Source: Prionace glauca | Lineage: Eukaryota > Chordata > Chondrichthyes > Carcharhiniformes > Carcharhinidae | DNA: 64,000 bases | Assembly (NCBI GenBank): GCA_037974335.1 | Contig: CM075760.1 | Location: 37,147,609-37,211,608 of the forward strand | Direction: 5' to 3' | Part shown: piece by piece, positions 55,540 to 64,000 of the stretch | How positions within the stretch are numbered: the stretch's first letter is position 1 | Layout of the letters: each line of letters opens with the position of its first letter | Translations under genes and position numbers: made by a program | Notes under the pieces: generated by a model | The model's input: the letters and a program-made list of their open reading frames with translations, nothing else | What the model was told of the DNA's origin: nothing | Databases searched by the model: none

Positions 55540-55770
55540 TATAGAAACTAGGAGCAGGCCATTCGAGTCTGCTCCGCCATTCAATACAATCATGGCTGAT
55601 CCTCTATCTCAATGACATGTTCTCCCCATACTGCTTGAAGCCATTAAAATCTAAAAAAACCTACCTCTTCCTTGAACATATTCAGTGACTTGGATTCCAC
55701 AGCCTTCGGTGATAGAGAATTCCATAAGTTCACTACCCTTTGAGTTAATAATGTTTTTCCTCATCTCAGT
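55540..55770 (-). mobile_element. CR1 3' fragment
   Basis: Antisense CR1 tail on + ('tccgccattcaatacaatca', 'ggattccacagccttcggtg'). Short and old. Confidence 0.75.
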
Positions 55771-55967
55771 CTCATCTGACATCTGCTTTTGTGGATTATT
55801 TCAGTGGGAATGTGCTCTCGCTCAAAGGGAATCAGCCACTGGAATTAAAATTGAGAGACCAGCCAGTCCAACAGCAAGAAATCTTCTGATTCTCCCACTT
55901 CACCAACTGTCAGAATGAAAATAGTTCAATCTTGGATATGATTAACAGCCAAATCTAACCACGGTCA

Positions 55968-56900
55968 TCACTTGTGAACTCGCTGATGTCTCAGCAGATG
56001 GGATGACTGAATGAATCCCTTCCCACAGTCAGAGCAGGTAAATGGTCTCTCCCCAGTGTGAACTCGCTGATGTGTCAGTAGGTTGGATGACCGATTGAAT
56101 CTCTTTCCACACACGGAGCAGGTAAATGGTTTCTCCCCGGTGTGAACTCGCTGGTGTGTCAGCAGGGTAGATAAATCACTGAATCCCTTCTCACACTCTG
56201 AGCAGGTAAAAGGCCTTTCCCTCTCCCCGCTGTGAATTTGCTGGTGTCTCAGCAGGTTGGCTAACTGAGAGAATCCCTTCTCACAATTGGAGCAGGAGAA
56301 TGGCCTCTCCCCCGTGTGAACTCGCTGGTGTGTCAGCAGGGTGGAGGAATCTCCGAATCCTTTCCCACACGCAGAGCAGATGAATGGCCTCTCCCCAGTG
56401 TGAACTCGCTGATGTGCCAGCAGATCAGATGAATCTCTGAATCCTTTCCCACACTCTGAGCAGGTGAATGGTCTCTCCCCAGTGTGAATGCGGTGATGTC
56501 TCTGCAGACTGGATAACCGCGTGAATCCCTTCCCACAGTCAGAACAAGTGAACAGCCTGTCTTCAGTGTGAACTTGCTGGTGTGCCAGCAGGGTGGATGA
56601 ATCTCTGCATCTTTTCCCACACACTGAGCAGATGAATGGTCTCTCCCCAGAGTGAACTCGACGGTGTCTCATTAGATTGGATGAAATACTAAATTTCTTC
56701 CCACAATCAGAGCAGTTGAATGGCTTCTCCCCAGTGTGAACTCGCTGGTGTGTAAGCAGATCGGATGAATTAGTAAATCTCTTCCCACACTGATAACAGG
56801 TGAATGGCCTCTCCCCAGAGTGACTGCGTCGATGTGTTTCCAGCTCAGATGGGGATCTGAATCCCTTTCCACAATCCCCACATTTCCACGGTTTTCCCAT
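55968..56900 (-). CDS. C2H2 zinc-finger protein, 11 fingers
   Basis: An unbroken frame of 310 residues from [17 protein letters not shown] to HQRVHK contains eleven tandem C2H2 fingers, so it is predicted to be a sequence-specific DNA-binding nuclear protein. All have two Cys and two His. Finger 4 has Cys for the core Phe (CGKRCRDSS). The linker between fingers 8 and 9 is SGERERPF, two residues longer than TGERPF, which may divide the array. No KRAB, SCAN or BTB domain is visible in this exon, and upstream exons are expected in the interval up to the CpG-rich region at 58.85-59.2 kb. It may lack other domains, as many shark family members do. The protein ends one residue after the last finger. 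Confidence 0.93.
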   Translation of the reverse strand: MGKPWKCGDCGKGFRSPSELETHRRSHSGERPFTCYQCGKRFTNSSDLLTHQRVHTGEKPFNCSDCGKKFSISSNLMRHRRVHSGERPFICSVCGKRCRDSSTLLAHQQVHTEDRLFTCSDCGKGFTRLSSLQRHHRIHTGERPFTCSECGKGFRDSSDLLAHQRVHTGERPFICSACGKGFGDSSTLLTHQRVHTGERPFSCSNCEKGFSQLANLLRHQQIHSGERERPFTCSECEKGFSDLSTLLTHQRVHTGEKPFTCSVCGKRFNRSSNLLTHQRVHTGERPFTCSDCGKGFIQSSHLLRHQRVHK

Positions 56901-57414
56901 GGTGTGGGTGTCTGAGTCTCAGTGCTTTTCCTCTCACACTGATGGTAAAATGGGCGATGATTTTCCCCGTCCTAACGAATGACTCTGTCAGAGCTTGATG
57001 TGAAATTTCGTTTGAGATTTCTCATGGCAAATCCTCCCCTTTTAATACCCTGTAAAAGGAGTTTACAAATGTCACCACTGTCAATACAGCTCAGAAACTG
57101 AGAACAGACAATTCTAGTTGCCGTGGAACACTCTTTCCTCACTGACTTAGAGTGAATAATGAATTTGAAACATCTTTGCGAGCCAGCAAATCAATCAAAA
57201 TGCTCACAAAGGAGTGGAATTTATCTCCAGATGTATGGAAATCAGAAATAGTGAAATTATGTTCAATTCGGACAGAATTTTAAGAATCTGTGGAACCCCT
57301 ACAGTGCAGAGACTATTCAACCCATCAAGTCTGCATAAATGATTCGATGAAAGAACATGGTTCAATCCTGAATGTGATTTCACAGCAGCAAAACAGCAGA
57401 ATCCAACCCCTGTA

Positions 57415-57525
57415 ACCACTTGTGAACTCACTGGTGTCTCAGCAGCTGGATGACCGACTGAATTCCTTCCCACACACAATGCAGATGAACAGCATCTCCC
57501 CAGTGTGAACTCACTGGTGAATCAC
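57415..57525 (-). pseudogene. Single zinc-finger remnant
   Basis: Minus-strand text in mixed frames reads HTGEMLFIC, VCGKEFSRSSS and, after a shift, HQ-like residues. It is a decayed finger, probably from a lost tandem copy, about 0.5 kb upstream of the intact exon. Confidence 0.7.
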
Positions 57526-57949
57526 ACCAACCCCGGAGCCATGAAACCTCTCTCAAACAACGGAACAAAGCACTAAAAACTAAATGAGAGATAAATGCAC
57601 AATAATACTCACCTCTGGAACAATTTGACTGTTTTCAAATTTAAAACCTCCTGCTGGACCCTGCAGCTGGAAAGATGTCAGAAGCACTGGAGTCAGAGAA
57701 CAATTGTACTCTTCAAATCTTCTAATTCCCTGTGAAAGGAGATTACAAGAGTTATGTGTCAAAGTGGTTAGAGATTAAGAGATAAACATTTTTCTTGGTT
57801 TGAGATTGCTGTGTATAAATCTTCCTCTTCTAATCGTAAAAGGAGTTTCCAAAATCCATTAGTTAGTCTAGAATATAAATTCATAACATCCTTTCCTCCT
57901 GTTTCCAAGCATAGGATTACTTTAGATTGAAATGCTGACATTGGTTGCA

Positions 57950-58530
57950 GTTCAGACAAGATCCACTAAGATAATTTCTGGCATAAAGGAAATTGTTTAT
58001 TAAGGAAAGGCTGACAGGGTATGTCTATACTGATCGGATTTTAGATAAATGAGAGGAGACCTGACTGAAGCATATATGATTCTGACGGTGCTTGACAGGG
58101 TAAGTGCTGAAAGGATGTTTCCCTTCAACAGGGAATCAAAAATTGCAGGGACAGGTTTAAAAAAAGGACAGAAATGAGGAGCAATTGCATCTCTCAGAGG
58201 GCCAGTAGCCCGTGGAATTCACTGCCCCAGTGGGCAGTGGAGACTGGTATTGAGTATATTTAAGGCTGTGTTCTCACCATCTCATCGACAAGGGAGTTCA
58301 GGATTAAGGAGGCTGGAAGAAAATGAGTTATGACAATGATCAGATGAGCTCTGACAAAGGATCATCCCAGATTTGAAACTTTAGCTCGAGTCTCTCTCCA
58401 CAGATGCTGTCACACCTGAGATTTTCCAGCATTTTCTTGATCAGATGAGCCATGAGTTTATTGAATCGCAGAGCAACCTTGATGAACTGAATGGCCTCTT
58501 CTTGCTCCTAATTCTGATAATGTTTTTCTT
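57950..58530 (+). mobile_element. CR1 3' fragment with nested repeat
   Basis: Sense CR1 text ('gaggagacctgactgaagc', 'gtggaattcactgcc') is interrupted at about 58350-58440 by the 'gagattttccagcattttc' repeat and then ends with 'gaactgaatggcctcttct'. Confidence 0.75.
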
Positions 58531-58549
58531 CTGTTACTCGAATGGCCAC

Positions 58550-58840
58550 ACATTCCCCCTGCAGCACCTTCCCCCAGGAAAGGGAGCATCCATTAACCCG
58601 CCCTGTCAGTCAATTACTCAAACATTCCCCCTGCAGCACCTTCCCCCGGGAAAGGGAACATCCATTAACCCGCCCTGTCAGTCAATGACTCAAACATTCC
58701 CCCTGCAGCACCTTCCCCCGGGAAAGGGAGCATCCATTAACCCGCCCTGTCAGTCAATGACTCAAACATTCCCCCTGCAGCACCTTCCCCCTGGGGAAAG
58801 GGAGCATCCATTAACCCGCCCTGTCAGTCAATGACTCAAA
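58550..58840. repeat. 72-bp minisatellite, four copies
   Basis: The ACATTCC starts are at 58550, 58622, 58694 and 58766, 72 apart. A fifth start at 58840 follows 74 bases later because the fourth unit has two added bases. Units contain 'ccccctgcagcaccttccc' and 'aacccgccctgtcagtca' and differ at only a few sites. Because 72 is a multiple of three, a chance open frame crosses it. Confidence 0.97.
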
Positions 58841-58849
58841 CATTCTCTC

Positions 58850-59190
58850 ACCCAAATCCTGAAGCTGCCCACTGGCTGGCCGCGCATGCGCTCTGCTCTC
58901 CGCTGAACAATGATGGCGGCCGCGGCACTGGGCCGGATCCCGGATAAAATCCCCGGAGCTGCAAACCCGGGACCCGCAGGCTCTTATTCAGGCCTTGCAG
59001 CCTACAGCGGGTGTTCATGAAGCCTCCGTTCTCTCCCCACCCCGGCTCCCGGCTCCATTCCTCCCTCCGCCCCACCAACTCTCACCCGCTGAAAGAAGCA
59101 TCTCCCGCACTCGCAGGGCTCCGAGCAAAGTGACACTGCGCATGTCCCGATACAGCACTGCGCCTGCGCACTGGGCGCCTGTGGCGTGAA
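58850..59190. promoter_or_regulatory. CpG-rich region, candidate promoter
   Basis: The density of CpG is far above the surrounding DNA. A perfect NRF1-type site GCGCATGCGC lies at 58882-58891, a YY1-type ATGGCGGC at 58913-58920, and further CTGCGCCTGCGCA-like text near 59157. The nearest intact gene with a fitting orientation is the minus-strand zinc-finger exon at 55968-56900. It may drive it, but direction is not proven. Confidence 0.65.
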
Positions 59191-59689
59191 TAGGGCACTT
59201 TCACACCCGCAAGGAATGATGGTTAACAGCAGTGCCATTGTAACCTTAAACAGTGAATATAAAATAACATCGTTAGCTATTGAGATAAATTAATTGTAAA
59301 AAAACGCAAATTATTGCGAATTGATGATCTGATATTTAAATTTCTTAAAGTTTTCCTGTGGGACTACACAATTATTTGGAAGCTTTTTACTGTTTCCTCT
59401 CTCTCCCCTTCCCTGATGGTGCTGACTCTGGCTGATTTCAGTCACACAGTCACTACTTCCTCTCGCGTCCTGTCTCTTCCTGATTCTGAATATTCATGTT
59501 TTGCAGAATGATACAGCACAGATGGAAACCATTCAACTCAGTTTGCCCGTCCTGGCCTTTGGACGATTTATCCAATAAATTCCATTGCCCTGTTGGCAAA
59601 GTCAGAACAACATATGTATGTTCTCTTGAACTGAGAGCTTATTGGAAAAGATATTCCAGGTTGATACAGCTCTCTTGTGTGGAAAGCTT

Positions 59690-60430
59690 GATTGTCCCGT
59701 TTATTAAGCAAATATTAAGTGCTCACTGACTTGTGCCAGTCGCTCTCCGTGATGAATGCCTGTTGCGTGTTACCTTGTAAATTTTACAGAGGCCGCAATG
59801 ATGAGTTTGGTGGGATTTGGAAACTGGAAGTGCCACATGAGCAGCTTGCGGGACTATTTCACCTCATTGTCCATTTTATGTTCCAGTGAACAGGAATCGC
59901 TGTTGTTACTTGTGTTCTCTCTAAAGATGACAGTTTAAAGGAAAAACTTGCTTTTGGTGAACAAAAACTCTGAAATAAAAATCAAACGCAGAGGAATTGT
60001 GTATAAATTAGAATTTTAAGTAGCTGACATTAACTGCCCTGGTGGGTCTGTTGCTTAGGATTCAGCAGATTCACATCCCCGGGTTCGATTCCAACCAGGG
60101 ACAGAATTTTTGTTTCTGCGTCACTTCCTGGTCAGCATCAGGTATAAGGGAGATTTACTCATTTACTTCTGAATTGGAAATGGCACATGGCAGAAACAAA
60201 ATAAAAAGGCATTGCTTGGCGACAAAGTGCGAAGGATCGAGATGGCGATCCAAGGTAAAATCTGGCTGTTAATGGGGTAGACTTATTGTTTCCACTGACC
60301 CAAACACCTTCCAGATCTGGATCCAAATCTCGGGCTCAATGACAAGAAAACCTTTAATTCTATTAACATCGAAACGCTCCGACTTCCAGTGAGGTGGAAG
60401 CAGTTTTCACTCAGAAACCAGGAACTGAGA
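59690..60430. repeat. tRNA-Glu segmental module, distant copy
   Basis: Both flanks of the Glu-like tRNA at 60036 match the flanks at 6020-6790, including 'ttggtgggatttggaaa' and 'cacatgagcagcttgcggg'. The order and orientation are the same, 53 kb apart. Confidence 0.8.
60036..60102 (+). pseudogene. tRNA-Glu pseudogene
   Basis: The acceptor ends (GCCCTGG, CCAGGGAC) and T-arm GGGTTCGATTCC are recognisable, but the D-arm is changed, several bases of the anticodon arm are missing and no anticodon remains. It is a dead copy of the Glu(CTC) gene. Confidence 0.8.
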
Positions 60431-60433
60431 GAT

Positions 60434-60667
60434 GAATAAAGAACAAAGAAAAATACAGCACAGGAACTTACCCTTCGGCCCTCCAAGCCTGCACCAACCA
60501 TCTTTCCCGACTGAACTAAAACCCGGAGACCATATCCCTTCATTCCCATCTTATTCACGTAGTTGTCAAGATGCCCCTTAAAAGCCACTATTGTATCTGC
60601 GTCCACTGCCTCCTCCGATGGAAAGTTCCAGGCACCCACCACCCTCTGAGCAAAAAAAGGCCTTATA
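60434..60667 (-). mobile_element. CR1 3' end
   Basis: The minus strand reads FAQRVVGAWNFPSEEAVDAD and FKGHLDNYVNKMGMKGYGL, the C-terminus of a CR1 ORF2, followed by its 3' end. Its upstream part is absent, the SINE at 60668 starting exactly there. Confidence 0.85.
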
Positions 60668-61120
60668 CAAAGAACAAAGAACAACCCAGCACGGGAAACA
60701 GGCCCTTCGGCCCAACGAGCCCGCGCCGCCACATCACCCTACACCTATTCTACCCTGCATATCTCCGAATGGAACCCTACTCAGTCAGATTCAGGGAAGA
60801 AATAGTGTCAATTTGGTAAAAACCGATTAGCCTGAGAGCACATTTTTGGGGTATGGGAGGAAACCGGAGCGCCCGGAGGAAACCCACGCAACCACAGGGA
60901 GAATGCGCAAACTCCCACAGACACAGGCCCAAATCCATGTATCTGCACAGCCAGCAGTGCTAGTCACTGAGCTGTTGCGGCGCCCTCCTATCGGTCCAGG
61001 ATCAAGCACACACACCGACACGAAGTACTAGGCCACTCCTGGAACTTCCAAGAGCAGCCCAGGCACGACCCGCCGTGTGCATGTCCCTCGTTTGACACGA
61101 GGTGGACCTCCACCTGTGGA
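60668..61120 (-). mobile_element. Young SINE-like element, copy 2 (inverted)
   Basis: Close copy (about 453 bp) of the element at 11593-12047, with the same TCCACAGGTGG start (at 61120) and GTTCTTT tail (near 60668). A clear target-site duplication was not found. It lies between two CR1 elements. Confidence 0.9.
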
Positions 61121-61139
61121 ATAAAGACAAAAATATTAA

Positions 61140-64000
61140 TCTTACAGCCTGCCTTTCCGGTGTCTCCCGAGGTTTAACCCTATTTAATATCCCCTACCAT
61201 ATCCCTCCATTCTCGTTTCACTCATGTGCCTATCTAACTGCATCTTAAAAGAGTCCAATGTTCCTGCCTCCACCACCCTACTCGGTAGCGCGTTCCAGAC
61301 CCCTACAACTCTCTGCGTAAAGAACCTTCCTCTCACCTCCAAATTATACCTCTCCCCCCTCACCCTTAAATGATGACCTCTCGTGTTTGTATCCAGTCTA
61401 GGGAGCAGTCTCTCACTATTAACTCTATCCATTCCCTTCATTATCTTATATACTTCTATCATGTCCCCTCTCAATCTCCGCCTTTCCAAGGAGAATAGTC
61501 CCAGTTTCTTCAACCTCTCCTCGTAACCCAGTCCCCCCATGCCAGGCAACATCCTGGTAAACCTCCTCTGCACCCTTTCCAGAGACTCCACGTCCTTCCG
61601 GTAGTAAGGTGACCAGAACTGGACGCAGTACTCCAAATGCGGTCTAACCAACGTTCTGTACAACTGAAGCATTAGACAGCAGCTTTTATACTCTATGCCC
61701 CTTCCTATAAAGGCCAACATCCCATAAGCCTTCCTAACGACCTTCTCCACTTGTGATGCAACCTTCATGGATTTGTGAACCTGCACTCCCAGGTCCCTCT
61801 GTATGTCAATACTCCTAATCGGCCTCCCTTTAATCTCATAGCTCCTCTCTGCATTATTCCGTCCAAAATGCATCACCTCGCATTTGTCAGGATTAAATGC
61901 CATCTGCCACCTATCTGCCCACTGCACCAACCTATCTATATCCTGTTGTATCACCTGACAATCCAGTTCCGTACCCGCCAACCCTGCCATCTTGGTGTCA
62001 TCAGCAAACTTGCTAATCACACCACCTACGCCCTCTTCCAAGTCATTTATGTAGACTACAAAGAGGAGAGGTCCCAGTACTGAGCCCTGCGGCACACCAC
62101 TGGTCACTGACCTCCAGCCCGACAAGGTCCCTTCCACAACTACCCTCTGTCTCCTATTTCCCAGCCAGTTCTCAATCCACCTAGCTACCTTGCCTCGTAT
62201 CCCATGCGCCTTAACCTTTTCTACCAGCCTACCGTGAGGGACTTTGTCAAACGCCTTACTGAAATCCATATAGATGACATCAACGGTTCTCCCATCGTCA
62301 ACCGTTTTTGTCACCTCCTCAAAGAATTCCACCAGATTCGTAAGGCAAGACCTCCCTCTAACAAAGCCATGTTGCGTATCCCTAATCAGATCGCAACGCT
62401 CCAAATGCTCATACATCCTACCCCTAAGTATTTTTTCCATTAACTTCCCTACCACCGACGTCAAACTCACCGGTCTATAATTCCCAGGGTTATCCCTACT
62501 GCCTTTTTTGAACAACGGGACCACATTTGCTACCCTCCAGTCTTCTGGGACCTCACCTGTGTCCAAAGAAGAGACAAAGATTTGCGCCAGAGGCCCAGCA
62601 ATTTCATGTTTCGCCTCCCTAAGCAGCCTGGGATAAATACCATCAGGCCCCGGAGCTTTATCCGTCTTTACGCTACCTAAAAGCCCTAGCACTTCCTCTC
62701 TCGTAATAACTATATCCTGCAAATAAACCTCCACTCCCTCCAAGAGACCACACGATTCCGAACCCCTCTCCTTTGTGAATACCGACGCAAAGTATTCATT
62801 CAGGAGCTCCCCCATCCCCTCCGACTCAATACACAACTCACCACTCTTGTCCCTAAGAGGACCAATTTTCCCTCTAACTACTCTCTTGCCTCTGATATAG
62901 GAATAAAATGCCTTTGGATTTTCCTTAATCCTACCAGCCAAAGCCATCTCATGCCCTCTCTTTGCCCTTCTAATTCCCCTTTTTAGCTCCCTCCTACTCT
63001 CGCTGTATTCTTCCAGCGCACTCTCCGTACCCATTTGTTTTGACCTAACATACGCCTCCCTCTTCTTCCTGACCAAGTCTTCAATATCCTCCGTAATCCA
63101 CGGCTGTCTAATCCTTCCTTTCCCATCCTTTCGCTTAACCGGAACATACCTCCCCTGCAACCATTTCATTTTGTCCCTAAAAGCCTCCCACTTGCCAACC
63201 GTGGACTTGCCAGCTAACAGTCCCTCCCAATCAGTTTGCTGCAGCTCCCTCCTAATCCTGCCATAGCTCGCCTTTCCCCAATTCAGCACACTCCCACTCG
63301 GACGGCACTCGTCCCTTTCCATTTTTATCCTAAAGTAGACGGACTTGTGATCACTGTTCGCCACATGTTCGCCTACCTCTACCTCACCCACCTGCCCAGG
63401 TTCGTTTCCCAACACTAGATCCAATATAGCCCCTCCCCTAGTCGGGCTAGTTACATACTGCTCTAGCGACCCTTCCATAACACAGTTCACAAACTCCTCT
63501 CCCTCCATACCCCCAGCTCTAGGCCCCCTCCAATTCACTCCAGGAAAATTAAAATCACCCACTACAACCACTCTGTTCTTCCTGCACCTGTCCAAAATGC
63601 CCCTGCAAATGCCTTCCTCCACTGACTTTGGGCTGTTGGGTGGCCTATAGTACACCCCTAGCAATGTGATCTCTCCCTTTTTACTCCTCAACTCCACCCA
63701 CACTGACTCAATCCCTATCTCTTCCCTATCGTCCTCCCTCTGCACTACTGTGATGCTTTCCTTGACTAACAGTGCCACCCCTCCTCCTCTCTTCATCCCT
63801 CCTCTGTCACACCTAAAACACTTGTACCCAGGAACATTCAGCTGCCAGTCCTGCCCCTCCCGTAACCACGTCTCCGTTACAGCCACCACATCTAACTGCC
63901 TCACAAACATCAAGGCCCCAAGCTCATCCGTTTTCCCTGCCACACTCCTAGCATTGAAACAGACACAGTTCAACCCACAAGTGTCCCTCAGAACCACCTT
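61140..64000 (-). mobile_element. Young CR1 LINE with endonuclease and reverse transcriptase, runs off the edge
   Basis: One open frame of at least 937 codons (stop at 61184) is unbroken to the window end. It contains an AP-type endonuclease (NARSV, TETWL, GVALLV, GVYYRPPNS, VVGDFNFPGVNW, SDHKSV in order) and then the reverse transcriptase (TDKAPGPDG, NVVPLFKKGSRDNPGNYRPV, MDFSKAFDKVPH, SGVPQGSVLGPLLF, FADDTKMAG) and the C-terminal WSPYYRKDVESLERVQRR. All catalytic residues I can place are present. The subfamily differs from the copies at 18, 42, 48 and 52 kb. The 3' end lies within about 60 bases of the stop. Whether ORF1 and a 5' region follow beyond 64000 is unknown. Confidence 0.95.

Noticed and set aside
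58445-58834. Open frame of 129 codons with a repeated 24-residue unit
   Set aside because: The repeat is a 72-bp minisatellite, a multiple of three, joined to a CR1 tail. No sign of a gene.
61184-63997. Host gene with an endonuclease domain
   Set aside because: The order endonuclease then reverse transcriptase, and the motifs MDFSKAFDKVPH and FADDTK, identify a CR1 LINE.
1-64000. CRISPR arrays, operons, bacterial signals
   Set aside because: The introns, splice sites, tRNA flanks, SINEs and LINEs are those of a vertebrate. The regular repeats seen are minisatellites without spacers.

Overview
The window looks like a cartilaginous fish (shark or ray) genome. Its core is a complete immunoglobulin M heavy-chain cluster of the small V-D1-D2-J-C type that elasmobranchs carry in many copies. 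It is set in DNA crowded with CR1-type LINE fragments, tRNA-derived SINEs and multicopy C2H2 zinc-finger genes. The species cannot be fixed from the sequence alone.

Left part (1 to about 11.1 kb): a scattered nuclear tRNA cluster. Good copies are Leu(TAG), two Glu(CTC), Thr(AGT) and Thr(CGT). Weaker or decayed copies are Val(AAC)-like, Asn(GTT)-like, two Leu-like and one Glu/Asp-like. The Leu, Glu and Thr genes sit in larger duplicated modules, and a further decayed Glu module lies 53 kb away near 60 kb, on the far side of the Ig cluster. Old CR1, SINE and Penelope-like remnants fill the gaps. At 13.8 to 14.7 kb (+) lies the large second exon of a rhodopsin-class receptor of the GPR139/GPR142 type.

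Centre (17.3 to 37.0 kb, all on the minus strand): the IgM cluster. In transcription order it has a TATA-like box (36.96 kb), leader exon, VH exon with a 23-spacer RSS, D1 (12/22 RSS), D2 (12/12 RSS), J (23 RSS), a J-C intron of about 10 kb, CH1, CH2, CH3, CH4 with secretory tail, and two membrane exons. All splice sites and phases agree. No lesion is seen, and the V, D and J segments are unrejoined germline. The 12/23 pattern enforces V to D1 to D2 to J joining. About 1 kb upstream of CH1, the J-C intron holds a 0.75 kb tract that is purine- and G-rich on the transcribed sense strand with repeated AGCT. Beside it is 1.3 kb of degenerate GTGAGT-type repeats. The location and composition recall a class-switch region.

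Right part (39 to 64 kb): repeats and zinc fingers. Main items are a 140-bp-arm perfect palindrome, a 52-bp minisatellite inside a CR1, an old L2-like LINE, several young CR1 copies, and three C2H2 zinc-finger loci. Of these, 46.8 kb (-) has a last finger cut by a CR1, 53.4 kb (+) is a pseudogene, and 56 kb (-) is an intact 11-finger exon. A CpG-rich region near 59 kb carries NRF1- and YY1-like sites and is a plausible promoter for the 56-kb gene. The window ends in a young CR1 of another subfamily, with endonuclease and reverse transcriptase in one open frame that runs off the edge.
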